In this document: positions 53,876 through 64,000 of the stretch, one piece after another | Layout: every line of letters begins with the position of its first letter | How positions within the stretch are numbered: the stretch's first letter is position 1 | DNA from: Strigops habroptila | Taxonomy: Eukaryota; Chordata; Aves; Psittaciformes; Psittacidae | NCBI RefSeq assembly: GCF_004027225.2 | Contig: NC_044290.2 | Span: 3,364,906-3,428,905, forward strand | Length of the DNA: 64,000 bases | Direction of reading: 5' to 3' | Made by a program: the position numbers and the translations under genes | Notes under the pieces: model-generated | Seen by the model: the letters and a program-made list of their open reading frames with translations, nothing else | What the model was told of the DNA's origin: nothing | The model's database searches: none

Positions 53876-54629
53876 AGAACAAGTGGCAGTAGGTGAAATG
53901 GCTTTTCTTTCCCAGACACATAGGTACTGACCGAAGTGTGTCTGCAGCATGGGAAACTGAGCCCAGGTGAGTGGAGATAGAGTGTATGATACCCCAAGCT
54001 GTGCACATCCTGCAGACATCCCACAGTCATGAGGGAGTGTGAATAAGAGGAGCAAAATGTGCCCTTCCTTCTGCTTCCCCTCCCAGGACAGGGCAGCTGG
54101 GGAAGATGCTTTGTGCTGGGGCTTCAGGAGAAAGCCGGAGGAGGGCAGGATCCATCCAAACATCCATCCGGGCTGCCCAGGCTCAGCTCTGCCCTGAAGG
54201 GCTCAGCTAATGCAACCCTGAGCACCTGCAGCCTCAGCCACATCTCTTGGTCTCCTTGGGTTGGGGGCACAGAAAGATGAAAGGGCTCTCGCCTCCAGAG
54301 CAGCAGCTCCAGCATGAGGAGGGAGGATGCCGGCGATCATGGCCTCGGGGGCAATCGGTGCCGCTCTGTCTCCATTAACATGAGGCTGCTACAGTGCCAG
54401 GGGGCACAGATCCAGGGAAAAGCCTTGGTCTGGATGAGCCACACGCAGGCATGACACCACTGTCCCCAGGATGGCATCGACAGCCCGGGCAGCAGCAGCA
54501 CTCACTCTCCCAATCTCACCCCTGGGACTGGGGAGGTTTCATCACACTGGTCGTCTTAGTGAATTAGCTGCAGTTTATGTTTGAGTTGACTTTTTGTAGA
54601 TGTTCTATGTGTACAGGGCTCTGGTGCAG
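53876..54629. other. intergenic DNA
   Basis: I see no gene, RNA or repeat in this segment. Confidence 0.6.
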
Positions 54630-54990
54630 GGGAAGGGAGATGAGCATGACAGCCCCTCTGCTCTGCTCTCTGGTGAGACCCCACTGCAGCACTGTGTGCA
54701 GCTCTGGTGTCCTCAACACGAGAGGGACATGGAGGTGTTGGAGCAAGTCCAGAGGAGGCCACAAGGACAGTCAGGGGCTGGAGCAGCTCCCGTATGGAGA
54801 CAGGCTGAGAACATTGGGGCTGTTGAGCCTGGAGAAGAGAAGCTGCGTGGAGACCTCAGAGCAGCTTCCAGTGTCTGAAGGGGGCTACAAGGATGCTGGA
54901 GAGGGACCTTCATCAGGGGCTGTAGTGATAGGACAAGGGGTGATGGGTTCAAACTGAAACAGGGGAAGTTCAGGTTAGATATAAAGGGTG
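54630..54990 (+). mobile_element. CR1 LINE fragment lacking its tail
   Basis: CR1 internal sequence is seen: TGGTGAGACCCCACTGCAG, GTGTGCAGCTCTGGTGTCC, AGCCTGGAGAAGAGAAG and GGTTCAAACTGAAACAGGGG. It stops near AGGTTAGATATAAAGG and a G-run at about 54989-54999. Its sequence differs from the other CR1 copies, suggesting another, older subfamily. Confidence 0.9.
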
Positions 54991-55039
54991 GGGGGGGGGA
55001 GCTGCAAGCCCCCATGTGCCTGATGGGTGCTGGGTGCTG

Positions 55040-55345
55040 CTCAGGTCCTGATTGTTGTGAAGCACAAACACTTAAACAAGGTCACCGCATCTGAAAGCAA
55101 AACATTTAACCCGAAAAGCGGCGCTCAGTCGTTGGGTGTTTGTCAGCGATGTTTGTCTTTAGGGCCTTTTGCTAAGCGAGGTCTCGGGCGGCGGCTGCTC
55201 GGAGCAATTCCCTGTCACCATCTCGTGGGCAAAGTGGGAATTACAGAGAGGACATTTTGTGCGAGGAGAGGCCTGCGACGAGGTGGCTGCTGCTCCCCAG
55301 CGATGCTCTTCATCCCGACTGGTGCACCACGAACGCACGGGAACG
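55040..55345. promoter_or_regulatory. candidate enhancer or CpG-rich element with forkhead-type sites
   Basis: A CpG-rich stretch stands out from its surroundings. It holds ACAAACA (55064-55070), TAAACA (55073-55078) overlapping AAGGTCA (55078-55084), and TGTTTGTC twice, 13 bp apart (55137-55144 and 55150-55157). A SOX-like ATTGTT lies at 55051, and AATTCCC/GGGAATT form an inverted repeat (55206-55212, 55236-55242). Function and conservation are untested; it could also be a CpG-island start of an unseen transcript. Confidence 0.3.
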
Positions 55346-55499
55346 GGGACGAGGCCAGCGAAGAACCAAGGGCTGAGCACTGCTCATAGGAACAGCTCTG
55401 AAAGAGAACTCACCGGAGGTTTAGGCAGTGTCCAGCTCCTCCTGAGGAGACATTTCGCTGTATGGAGCTGGGTATGTGAGAGGAAAATGTTAGTCTGCA

Positions 55500-58250
55500 A
55501 CATCCGGAAAGCCTAGAGTTGGTCAGCATTGATATTACTATTCCTGTGAACCCTTTGGACACCCACCTTCCCAGCTAGAATAGGCTGCAGGAGCTCAGGG
55601 CTCTGTGTGCTGCAGGGGTGGAAGCATTCCCAAAGAGGATTTACAGTGCTTTGCCTTTTAGTTGCCATCTCAAGCAACAGGGAAGAAGTGCAGAACTTTG
55701 CTTGACACAAGCAAAGTCTCCATTTAGGAGACTGCACTAGTCTGTAAACACCTGAGTTTGTGTCCTGCTTCTTTCCAGTGCTAGGGATCCAGGCAGCCTT
55801 CAGGGAACACAGCGTAAGCTCCTGAATGGACCTTAATAAAACAGGGCTTGTCCAGACGGGAAAAGAGAGGAAAAGTGGGTTTTGTTCTCTTGGCCCAGGT
55901 GCTGCCAGCAGTGAATGGGTAGGTAGCACCTCTTCCCAGCCTTGGGAATGCAGGCTGGCTTCTGGAGCCGGGCAGGGGCTGGCTGCCCTGGCTGAGGGAG
56001 GGCCAAACAAGCAGGAATCTCCACTCTGTGCTGTGTCTTCCCAGCTTTTCATTACAAGTTTGCTCATCCCTGTTAAGGCTCTGGCCCTTAATCGCAGGGC
56101 AGCAAGACCCAGTGGTGCCTGCTCTGCTGGAAGCCCCCACATCCCTTGTGTTACCACCTCGTAACCAGTGGGGAGAAGCCGAGATGCTGAGAAGTGATTT
56201 CCTTGTGTCGCAGACCATGAACTCCTGGCCTCTGCCATGATGTCCACTAAAAGACCGGATAAATCCTCTAACATGCTATTCTCTCTCAGGTCCCACACAA
56301 GACAGAAGCCAGGCACACGACTGATGCCTCTATTGTCCTACCACTGACTGCAAAGTGTTTTTAAGAATCCATCAATCACTCCCTATGCCAGCGAGGATTC
56401 TGCAATTCAAATGCCCTGTATGGACAGGAATGCTAAGAAGAACCCATTTGGGAGATGTGGTGTTTGGCCTCCTAGACTCATTGGAGGAACAAAGGGAAAA
56501 GGAGACTACTTCAACTGATTCCCTCTAGGTTCATGTCAGGAAAGTTTCTCAGATGGTGAATTGCCAATGTTTTAGCATTTATCTGGATTTTATAAAAGAG
56601 ATTAAACAATCAGTGTCTGAACTATACAGCGATAAAAAGCACTATCTTGGAGATGTCTGTACTAAAAGACACAATCTGTCACCTGTGATTATTTTTGGAT
56701 ACTTCCTCTTCCCTCCTCTAAGGACAAAAGCAAAACTTACTTGCTCTGTGCCTTAAATTTCTTATTGTGAGGGTTTTAGTGCTTTGTGCTTAATCTCCAC
56801 TAACTAGTCAACAAATAGTGTTCTGCTGCAGACAAAGTATCATCAGCTTTATCAGCATCAATCCCAGTTTTAGTCTCTAATTGAAAGCAGCAGCACCCAG
56901 GCTCCAGGGCCTGGTGCTGGGCTGGAGTCACTGGTCCCGAGTGCTCAACTTCACATCTTGCAGCTGCGTGTCAGAAAAGCCTCAGGAAAAGGTGTTTTAC
57001 AAAGATGCTGAAGCACCCTGGGGAAATGATTGAATCTGCTCCCAACTTCACTCCCATCCAGGTTATTGTGTATACTCACAGACTAGGAGGCATCAAAAGC
57101 TTAAAAAGCAGTTCAGGGAGACAGCACCATGTAGTAACCATGCTGAGGAGCAAGAAATAAAGGATATTAGACTAGTACAGGTAGCTTGAAAACCACCCTT
57201 ACTACATCCTCCTGTTTTCATATTGGTGGTAGTAAGAAAACTATTGCTGAGACAGAGCTACCAAGGAAAACCAATTTGTTGGCTCCTTTGTGGTGTTTTT
57301 TCCTTAATTTGAGCAATTTTGAGCTGTTTCAGAAATGAAACTCACCCAAAAATCAACGAGATCCTCACACACTTCCTTCTAGCCCCATCCCTGGGTTCTC
57401 ACCCTCCTTACCAGCTACATCCTGCTTGTGATGCTGCACACTCGGAGGTGTTGGCAAAGGGCAGCTCTCCCCATCCTGGTAGTTTTTTTGGAAGCTGTTC
57501 AGCAGTAAAAGCGTCACAAGGTAATCAGAGCTGTTTGCCAATTCGCACTCTTCCTACAGGCTGTTCCTGCTCAGCGATGGCCATTGATGTCTGTTCCCTC
57601 TTATGTATTTCAGGTGTTTCATGCTTGTGCTGAATCTCTTACTGAGCACAGTTATCTATTATGTATTTCTGAGTAGGCAGCCTGTATACCTCACACTGGT
57701 AGAAGTGGCAATGCTTTACCTGCAGAATAATCATCTCTGCCTTTATCAGAAGTTTCCTGTCATCTATTGGGAGAGAAGAGATAGGAAGGAGACAGACAAG
57801 TGCCAAGAAAAGGCTGAAAAAGCGGGTTTCCACTTGGAATCAGATAAAAATAATGAAAAATCTGTTGGGGTTTTTTTTTTTCATGCTCCTGTGGTGTACA
57901 GACAGTAAAACATAATTGTAAACCATGAATAATGTAGCCAAAACCATGAGACCTACTGCAAAAATGAGATGAGAATCTGCTCCTTTCCAGCACCATCAGT
58001 AACACAGGTTGTTAGTCTGCTTGAATACATCCTTTGGTATAGTTTAAGAATAATTTAAGATAAATTAAGAAGTGGGGAAATAAAGGAGAAGTGGGGCTCC
58101 AAGAGATAAAACTACAGAGCAATTACAGAGGAATCTGCCACACTTTTGGATGTTATCAAGCCCATTCCCCTGAACAAAATGGAACACTGAAACCAATAAA
58201 CTCTTTCATTAACTCTGGACAGACAGAGGTGTGGTTCAAGGCAAACCACC
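55500..58250. other. AT-rich intergenic DNA
   Basis: GC content falls here. The open frames, including the 267-codon minus-strand one at 55513-56316, show no known domain. I see no repeat or RNA gene. Confidence 0.55.
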
Positions 58251-58266
58251 TTTACTAATCATAGTA

Positions 58267-58272
58267 TTTATT
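58267..58272 (-). terminator. possible distal minus-strand polyadenylation signal
   Basis: TTTATT on the plus strand reads AATAAA on the minus strand. It would be a more distal end of the same transcript. Confidence 0.3.
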
Positions 58273-61160
58273 GAAAGCAAAGCAATCTTCCAGCTTATTG
58301 TGTTTTAGACCATTTTTAATAACCCTGAAATCATGACTGCACTGGGACCACGTTTTCATTAGAGAAAATTTACAAGCAACTTGTTTCCAATGCATCTGAC
58401 AGTAAAAAACCAAACACCGGGGGCACACACAGGACAAGAAGTGTCATATTCATTCCTAATGAAGCATCTTCATTAGAGAGAGGATAACGATGGGAGCGTG
58501 AGGCATTCCAAATGGTCAACTCGATGGTCTTTGCACAGGCTGGATTGGCCGTTGGAGGATGGAGTCTGGCAACTTGCAGCAAGCAATAGTTAACCTGAGC
58601 GATTGGGTGTATCCGCTGGAGGGAGACACCTAGACCCCACTAGAACATGGGCATGAGTAGTCTGTCCTCCCTCAGGAAAGCTACAATGTGGAAGAGTGTT
58701 GGCGGTGCCTCTCCCAAATTCCAAGAGCACGTGTATATTACTGGAAGAGACTCCTTCGGAACGAGGGGGAATGTGAGAGGACAAAAGTTGGGCTGCTCCC
58801 ATAGACATTAAGGTTTCACGGGTACGTTACTGCCTTCAAAGCAACACAAGGACCTGGGTGAAACAGTCCAAGAGACCTGCAGGGAGCTAAAGTCGTCCTG
58901 TGCGGTGGGTGGACGGGCCCATGGTCTCCTTCGAATTCCCACTAAGGAGAACACTGTGAATCACAGACATTCCCAGACATGTACGGAGCTGCCCTTTACC
59001 TTGAGGCTGAGTGGGGACACCAGGCATCCGCACAGGTTACAACAAGAGTTTGTGTGAGCTCCATATCCAGTATGGCAGAACTCCCCTTCCCTGAAACTGG
59101 CTACGCAGGACTTGAGCAGAGCTTGTACATTCAGCATCAAACACAGCGATACAGTGAGCACACCTCCATCGGTACAACGTGACAGACATCTAGCAGCAGT
59201 TCATACACAACAGCGGGAGATGATCCTTACAGGTCACCTTTGTTCTGGTACCACAGGTTATGCTCCACAATATAGCTGCCCATAACCCAAATCCTAAAGG
59301 GTTTTTCAATTCCATTTCCAGACTCTTACAACTCCAGTAATTCTTAACATATACAGATACCCATATACATTTGTTTTGATTTAAAAGCTCCTTCACATAC
59401 ACAATCATATATTGAATTATCAAGAACAATAATATATTTCTGGAGCAGAAGAGCAAACCCATCTGCTTTGCCGGTGCCACCCACAAACTAGACAAGGAAC
59501 TAAGAAGAAGTTTGACAGTTTCAGACCATTTAGGAAAGAGAAATTCTCTTGGCCTAAAGACAGGGGAGCCATGCAGTGGAAGTGGTATGGCAGGTACAGC
59601 AAATGCAACGTACAGAAAAACACAAAATTGTTAAAACATGTTTTCTGGTAAAGATTCTGGAGCCATAAGGAGAATCCTTCTCATCAGGAGCTAGCTTTAC
59701 CATTGCAGAAATATTGAGTAGCATTAAAGCAGAAAAGAGTATGACACTGAAAATAAAAGGAGCTACACAAACATCCGAAGACTGATTTTGGCCATGAGCT
59801 GTATTTCTTTTAACATAGCAGGGTGGATACTAAATTTTAAGAGTGCACCTGACTTGCAAAAAGCCGTCTCTGCCAACCTTATGGAAGACAAAAGCTCTTG
59901 TTGGCTAAAACACCCAACTCCGTAAGGGACTTTGATGTCCAGGCAAACAAAACCCAGGGACCCTGAAACTCAAGAGACCTCCTTGCTAAGGAAAAACCCC
60001 AAAGAGAACTGAAAGCAAACAAAAGACCAAGGAAGCAGAAGAAAACAGAACACAACTCTCTTCTGAGAGTTTCGTTTCAAACATCTGTGCAACTTTGGGG
60101 CAGTAGCAATTAAAAAAAAATCAAGAGGCTTCAGGCTGGGTATTTCTGGTTAGAGAACGGAATTACCCACCCCGAGTCTAGATCTGGCAATTTTTAACTA
60201 TATCCTATCTGCAGCAAACTGCCAACAACTCTCAAGAGTTGCTTGGGTTCCCCCAGCCCCACAGGCCTTTCTTATTTAATGTATAGTTTATGGCAGAGTA
60301 GCCGATGGTCCTGGTGACAGCAAGGACAGGTGACAGTCGTGGTATGGGTAGAGCTGTCCAGGCCTGTGGACCGTTTTCCGATTAATCCAGGCTAGGTTTT
60401 TCCCTTTTCAACTGAATCAGTGGACTGAGTTTTACTGCACCAACTCGTAGCTATAGACCTGTCAATCCCACTGCCTGTACGAACCACCTTGGTGGCACCA
60501 AGAGGTGAAGAACTGATTTGATGAGGCTGGAGGAGAAGGTAAGCTCATCTGTAGACGAGATGGAGCGAGGTCAGGTCCCTCCACGGACTTCCTGTGCTTC
60601 ACCTCCTGTGCCTAATGTCAGCCACTAGAAATACCTTAATTTCAAAACCTGAAAGACCAAACTTGAAAATATTTTGCTGTTTCTACCTTATTTACAGGCT
60701 ATTTGCCCACCTCATACAAGTTAGTGAAACTGGTGGTTTAGAGCTGAAGAGATCCAGGTCCAGAGAACAGGAGGCAATGGGGTGGTAGAGCTAGAGTGGA
60801 GCCTTCAGCCTCGCAACAGTGCCAACAAGTCATCCTCTACATGACTAAAGACATGAATAAATGAGAAAACCATCATTCTAGCAAAAAAAGAGATTACTGC
60901 AGCACTCTTGGATGCACTAAGCCAAGGGTTCATGGTACAAGCATTCCAGGTATGGGAATGCCATCACCAACACGAAGACTGAAGGTGTGCGATGACGCTT
61001 GCAGGAAGGATCTGCCTGGCTGTACACTTGATTCTCATTAACATTGAAAGAGTTAAACTTCTTCCATGAAATACCTTAACAATATATATATTTATATTTT
61101 CAGTATTCCCTGCATAAAAGAAAAATACACATTATTTCAACAGCCAAGAAAAAACTGCAA

Positions 61161-61166
61161 TTTATT
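61161..61166 (-). terminator. possible minus-strand polyadenylation signal
   Basis: The plus strand shows TTTATT, giving AATAAA on the minus strand. The minus-strand sequence after it has TGTTG and TGTGT elements, as expected downstream of a cleavage site. Confidence 0.4.
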
Positions 61167-61319
61167 AAGTTTCAAAGAATCTTCGTACTCTTGAAAGCAA
61201 CTTTCGGTGCATGTTCTTTAACAATCACATTCTATGAGGAGAATAAACATTAAAAGCCACAATTGTTGGTTTGTTTTTTAATCTCAGAGTTACAGACATC
61301 TTTAATCCAAAAGGAAAGG

Positions 61320-61408
61320 CAAAAAAAAAAAAAAAACCAAAACCCAAAAAAACCCCAACCAACCCAAAAAAGCCCCAAAATACCCTCCCGCCCCCCCCCC
61401 CCCCCAAC
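61320..61408 (+). repeat. A/C-only tract with 15-base C-run
   Basis: Nearly 90 bases contain only A and C, apart from four bases (61372, 61381, 61386, 61390). The C-run is 61391-61405. The minus strand is therefore G/T-only with several G3+ runs. Confidence 0.9.
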
Positions 61409-61499
61409 CGTAAAACAGAAATTTTCATTCCCAATTTTAAAATATCAGGAGTTCTTCTACAACTCAATACTAAAGTTCAGCATGGAAAATTTTATGTAA

Positions 61500-61570
61500 A
61501 CACGCACATACACACATACATATTTTATATAAGTGTGTGTGTATATATAGATATATAAAATATATATGTT
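61500..61570. repeat. CA/TA/TG-rich microsatellite
   Basis: Mixed short CA, TG and TA runs, including TGTGTGTGTATATATAG. Confidence 0.8.
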
Positions 61571-62106
61571 GGAGGCGTGTAATGGCAATGAGATGCAATT
61601 ACTCTGAGGAGAGGTTATTCAGCTAAATACACTACTAAACCTTGAGAGAAAAGAAAAAACAAGTCTTGAACCCAGTTTGTGCATAGTTCATGATCCTCTA
61701 TAAAACCAGCTTTTGTTAATTTGCAATCTTGCAGGACCCTTTACATCTGATAAAACCATTAAAAAGCTAATCTTCAAAAAAAAAAAAAAAGAAAAACAAA
61801 ACCAAAAAAACAGAAAGAAAACCAAAAAGAAACCAAAAATGTAATGCACAAGTTTCCTGATCCAAGCAGGCAGGGAGCACAATGTTCATATAATTTTTAA
61901 AACATACATGACGTGTATGTTATTCCATTGTCTTTCTTCCTTTCAAAACAATCAAAAACATTGATCTTTTTTCTTTTAAACATAAAGCAATTCTTTTTTT
62001 TTTTAATATATAAAGCACTCTTCAAACATCTATTTCTTTTTGAGTCCATTATTTGGTAAATATGTAACTGCTACACATTAGATTAGGTATTTTCTTCTTT
62101 CTTACT

Positions 62107-62217
62107 GTTTTTTTTTTTATTTTCTTTTTTTTTTTTTTTTTTTTTTTTTGGTTTTTTTTTGTTTTTTTTTTTTTTTGTGGTTTTTTTTTTTTGTTTTTTG
62201 TTTTTTTTTTTTTTTTA
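62107..62217 (+). repeat. T-rich tract
   Basis: Over 100 bases of T-runs are broken by single G or GG. On the minus strand it is an internal A-rich tract. Confidence 0.9.
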
Positions 62218-63156
62218 AATAATATCTTCAGTGCTAGGAGTTGGGTTTTAAAAATACATGAAATGGTGTGGAGTTGCTCCTCGGGAAACCCGGCTTTCCT
62301 GAGACATCTTCCACCATGTGCAAGATAGTGATCACAAAGTTTTCGCCACTTTGACGAAGAGGAGGAAAAAACAACAACCCAAACAAAAAAAAATAGTACA
62401 CAGCAATGGCCAAAGAAAAGGATAATACAACAACACTGTTCAATCCCAGAGCTCTGAAGTAGCATATCTTCATTCTGAAAATAAGTTTTTCTTTACGATG
62501 GAAGTTTGTTTTTTTTTTTTTCCTTTTTATTTTTAGGTTTTTTTCTTTGTTTTCTTTTTTTTTTTTTTAATTCCTTTTTTTTTTTTTTATTTTAAAGTTT
62601 GAAGGAGGAAAAAAAGGTCTGTAAACAGGTGGGAGCCACAACTCCTGGCTCCTCCAAAAGCAGTCAAAACCTATGTCCAAGTGCTTGTTTCTGTTCCTGC
62701 TTGCAAGGGAACTATCAACTCTTTACAATTATCTATGGCCACAGTTCAACAAGAGTATTTTTTTTTTTTGTTAAACTTTATATTCCGAATGGAAAAATGG
62801 TGCAATACTCCGGTAATTTTCTTGCATTAGTCCACAATAAAAAGCTGCTAAAGGTAGATATACATATTATTCTCCAGAGATACACACTGTCATTTTTAAA
62901 ATGCGATAAGAGTCCTTGAGTAAACATTTACACGTGAATTGTCGCCGGCCCCTTCTATCAGTTTCTTTTCCTTATTTTTTTTTTTTTCCTTTTATTTTAC
63001 TTTTGACCATTCTAGGATTAGCTACAAGAAGGGCTGCGGACACTCAGTGCAAAGTTAGAAGCTAATAACAATTAAACATTTGACCAATGAGCAAATAAAA
63101 AGCATATACTGAATAAAAGGAGAAAATTCACCCTTTTAGTGAACCCCCCCTCCCCG

Positions 63157-63208
63157 GGCACACAGGGACACACACACCCGCACAGGCACCCGCACACACA
63201 CATACAGC
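63157..63208 (+). repeat. CA-rich repeat
   Basis: An impure CACACA tract with CCCGCACAGGCACCCGCACA in the middle. Confidence 0.8.
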
Positions 63209-63363
63209 TGTTCCAACACAAACAGAGGCTGAACTTGAAGAACAAAAATCCTTAGAGCCTGGTTTTTGTGTACTGATGCCGACCTGGAAGTGTAATAATT
63301 CGACTCAGAAAGTGTTCACATTTTGTTATTGGCCTGCTGGATTCAAGTATTTGCATGTTGATA

Positions 63364-63430
63364 TGGTTTGTGGTTTGTTGGGTGGGTGGGGGGTTTTTTT
63401 GTTGTTTGGTGGGGTTTTTTTTTTTTGTGG
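63364..63430 (+). repeat. G/T-only tract
   Basis: Sixty-seven bases hold only G and T, including GGGTGGGTGGGGGG. T-runs continue to about 63470. Confidence 0.9.
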
Positions 63431-64000
63431 ATTTTTTTTTGATTTTTTTTTTTTACTTTTTTATATTTTTGGGATTAAAAAAATGACATGAAAAAAGTAA
63501 TGAAACAAGGGAAATGTGCATAGGCAGATCCATGGGAGTAGTGGACACAGAGATAGCCCGACCCTGCCCTCCCCCCAGCTCAACCTGTACAGTCCGTAGT
63601 TACCATTCCAACTCGTCTCTTTTCTGTACCAATGGTAAATATCACACTTCACCCTTTCTGATTATTGGGTCCGCCTCTGGTAATGTGCATAATAGTCACA
63701 GGCTCATTTTAAATAGGCTTTCATTTCCCCCTTCCTCTCCCTCCCCCCCCCCCCAGTTGATAAAATAACCCTTTCCAGCCCAAATTCTGAAAAGTGCCCT
63801 TCATGATAGACCTATTCTAAGCAGCTTTTATACTTTGTTTTGAAAAAATCACCATACAAACATAAAAAGACAACATAAAACAAAAAGCCATGAAAACAAA
63901 AAACAATAAAACCTGTCATTAGCATGTGACACTGACCAAAAGTAGCCCATACTGTTTCATGAACAGTTCACAAGGACTTCTGCAGTTTCATAGTCGATAT

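Larger units (their letters stand above)
58251..64000 (-). other. probable long 3' UTR of a minus-strand gene reaching beyond the window
   Basis: Read on the minus strand this is AT-rich, non-coding, A-rich sequence with AATAAA at 61161-61166 (followed by GT-containing sequence) and another at 58267-58272. Such features fit a long vertebrate 3' UTR. Whether it ends near 61140 or near 58250 is unclear. The gene could be TNRC6C, which lies in the same human chromosome region as SEC14L1 and has a very long 3' UTR; that is a guess, since no coding sequence is visible. Confidence 0.35.

Noticed and set aside
55513-56316. Minus-strand open frame of 267 codons
   Set aside because: Low-complexity mix without a recognisable domain; other frames are open over much of the same stretch.
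62049-62465. Minus-strand frame rich in lysine runs
   Set aside because: The lysines come from T-rich microsatellite sequence read antisense.

Overview
This is vertebrate nuclear DNA, almost certainly from a bird. The evidence is large GT-AG introns, at least seven CR1 non-LTR retrotransposon fragments ending in the typical ATTCTATG-like tail, and two protein genes of clear vertebrate type. There are no operons, CRISPR arrays, rRNA genes or recognisable tRNA genes. The species cannot be fixed from the sequence.

Layout. (1) 1-15945: AT-rich intron of SEC14L1 lying upstream of its first coding exon in this window; it holds two CR1 copies and one short tandem repeat. (2) 15946-31531: fourteen consecutive coding exons of SEC14L1 on the + strand. 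They join in frame to 694 codons plus a stop. Only the first ~21 residues are missing, so the full protein would be ~715 residues, the length of the mammalian orthologue. (3) 31532-~34195: SEC14L1 3' UTR, ending after two AATAAA signals. (4) ~34200-49800: GC-rich intergenic DNA with one long CR1 and no gene I can support. (5) 50039-50665: an uninterrupted 208-codon Ras-family GTPase gene of the Ras-dva/RASD type, with a CaaX box, a 3' UTR and an AATAAA at 51296. (6) 51400-55500: GC-rich intergenic DNA with three CR1 fragments, two minisatellites and a CpG-rich segment with clustered forkhead-type motifs. (7) 55500-64000: AT-rich DNA. Its last 3-6 kb look like the long 3' UTR of a minus-strand gene whose coding part lies beyond the window.

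SEC14L1 carries PRELI/MSF1, CRAL-TRIO (Sec14) and GOLD domains and is a lipid-binding adaptor-type protein. In mammals it is reported to bind cholinergic transporters and to dampen RIG-I signalling. The small GTPase is a separate gene 16 kb downstream and nothing here suggests a shared pathway. Its interest lies in non-Ras residues at the positions that control GTP hydrolysis, and in its family, which is present in non-placental vertebrates and, as I recall it, missing from placental mammals.

I found no wholly new biological system. The points most worth checking are the atypical GTPase and its possible enhancers, a pair of mutually exclusive perfect hairpins in a SEC14L1 intron that look like a template-switch event, and the identity of the convergent gene at the right edge.
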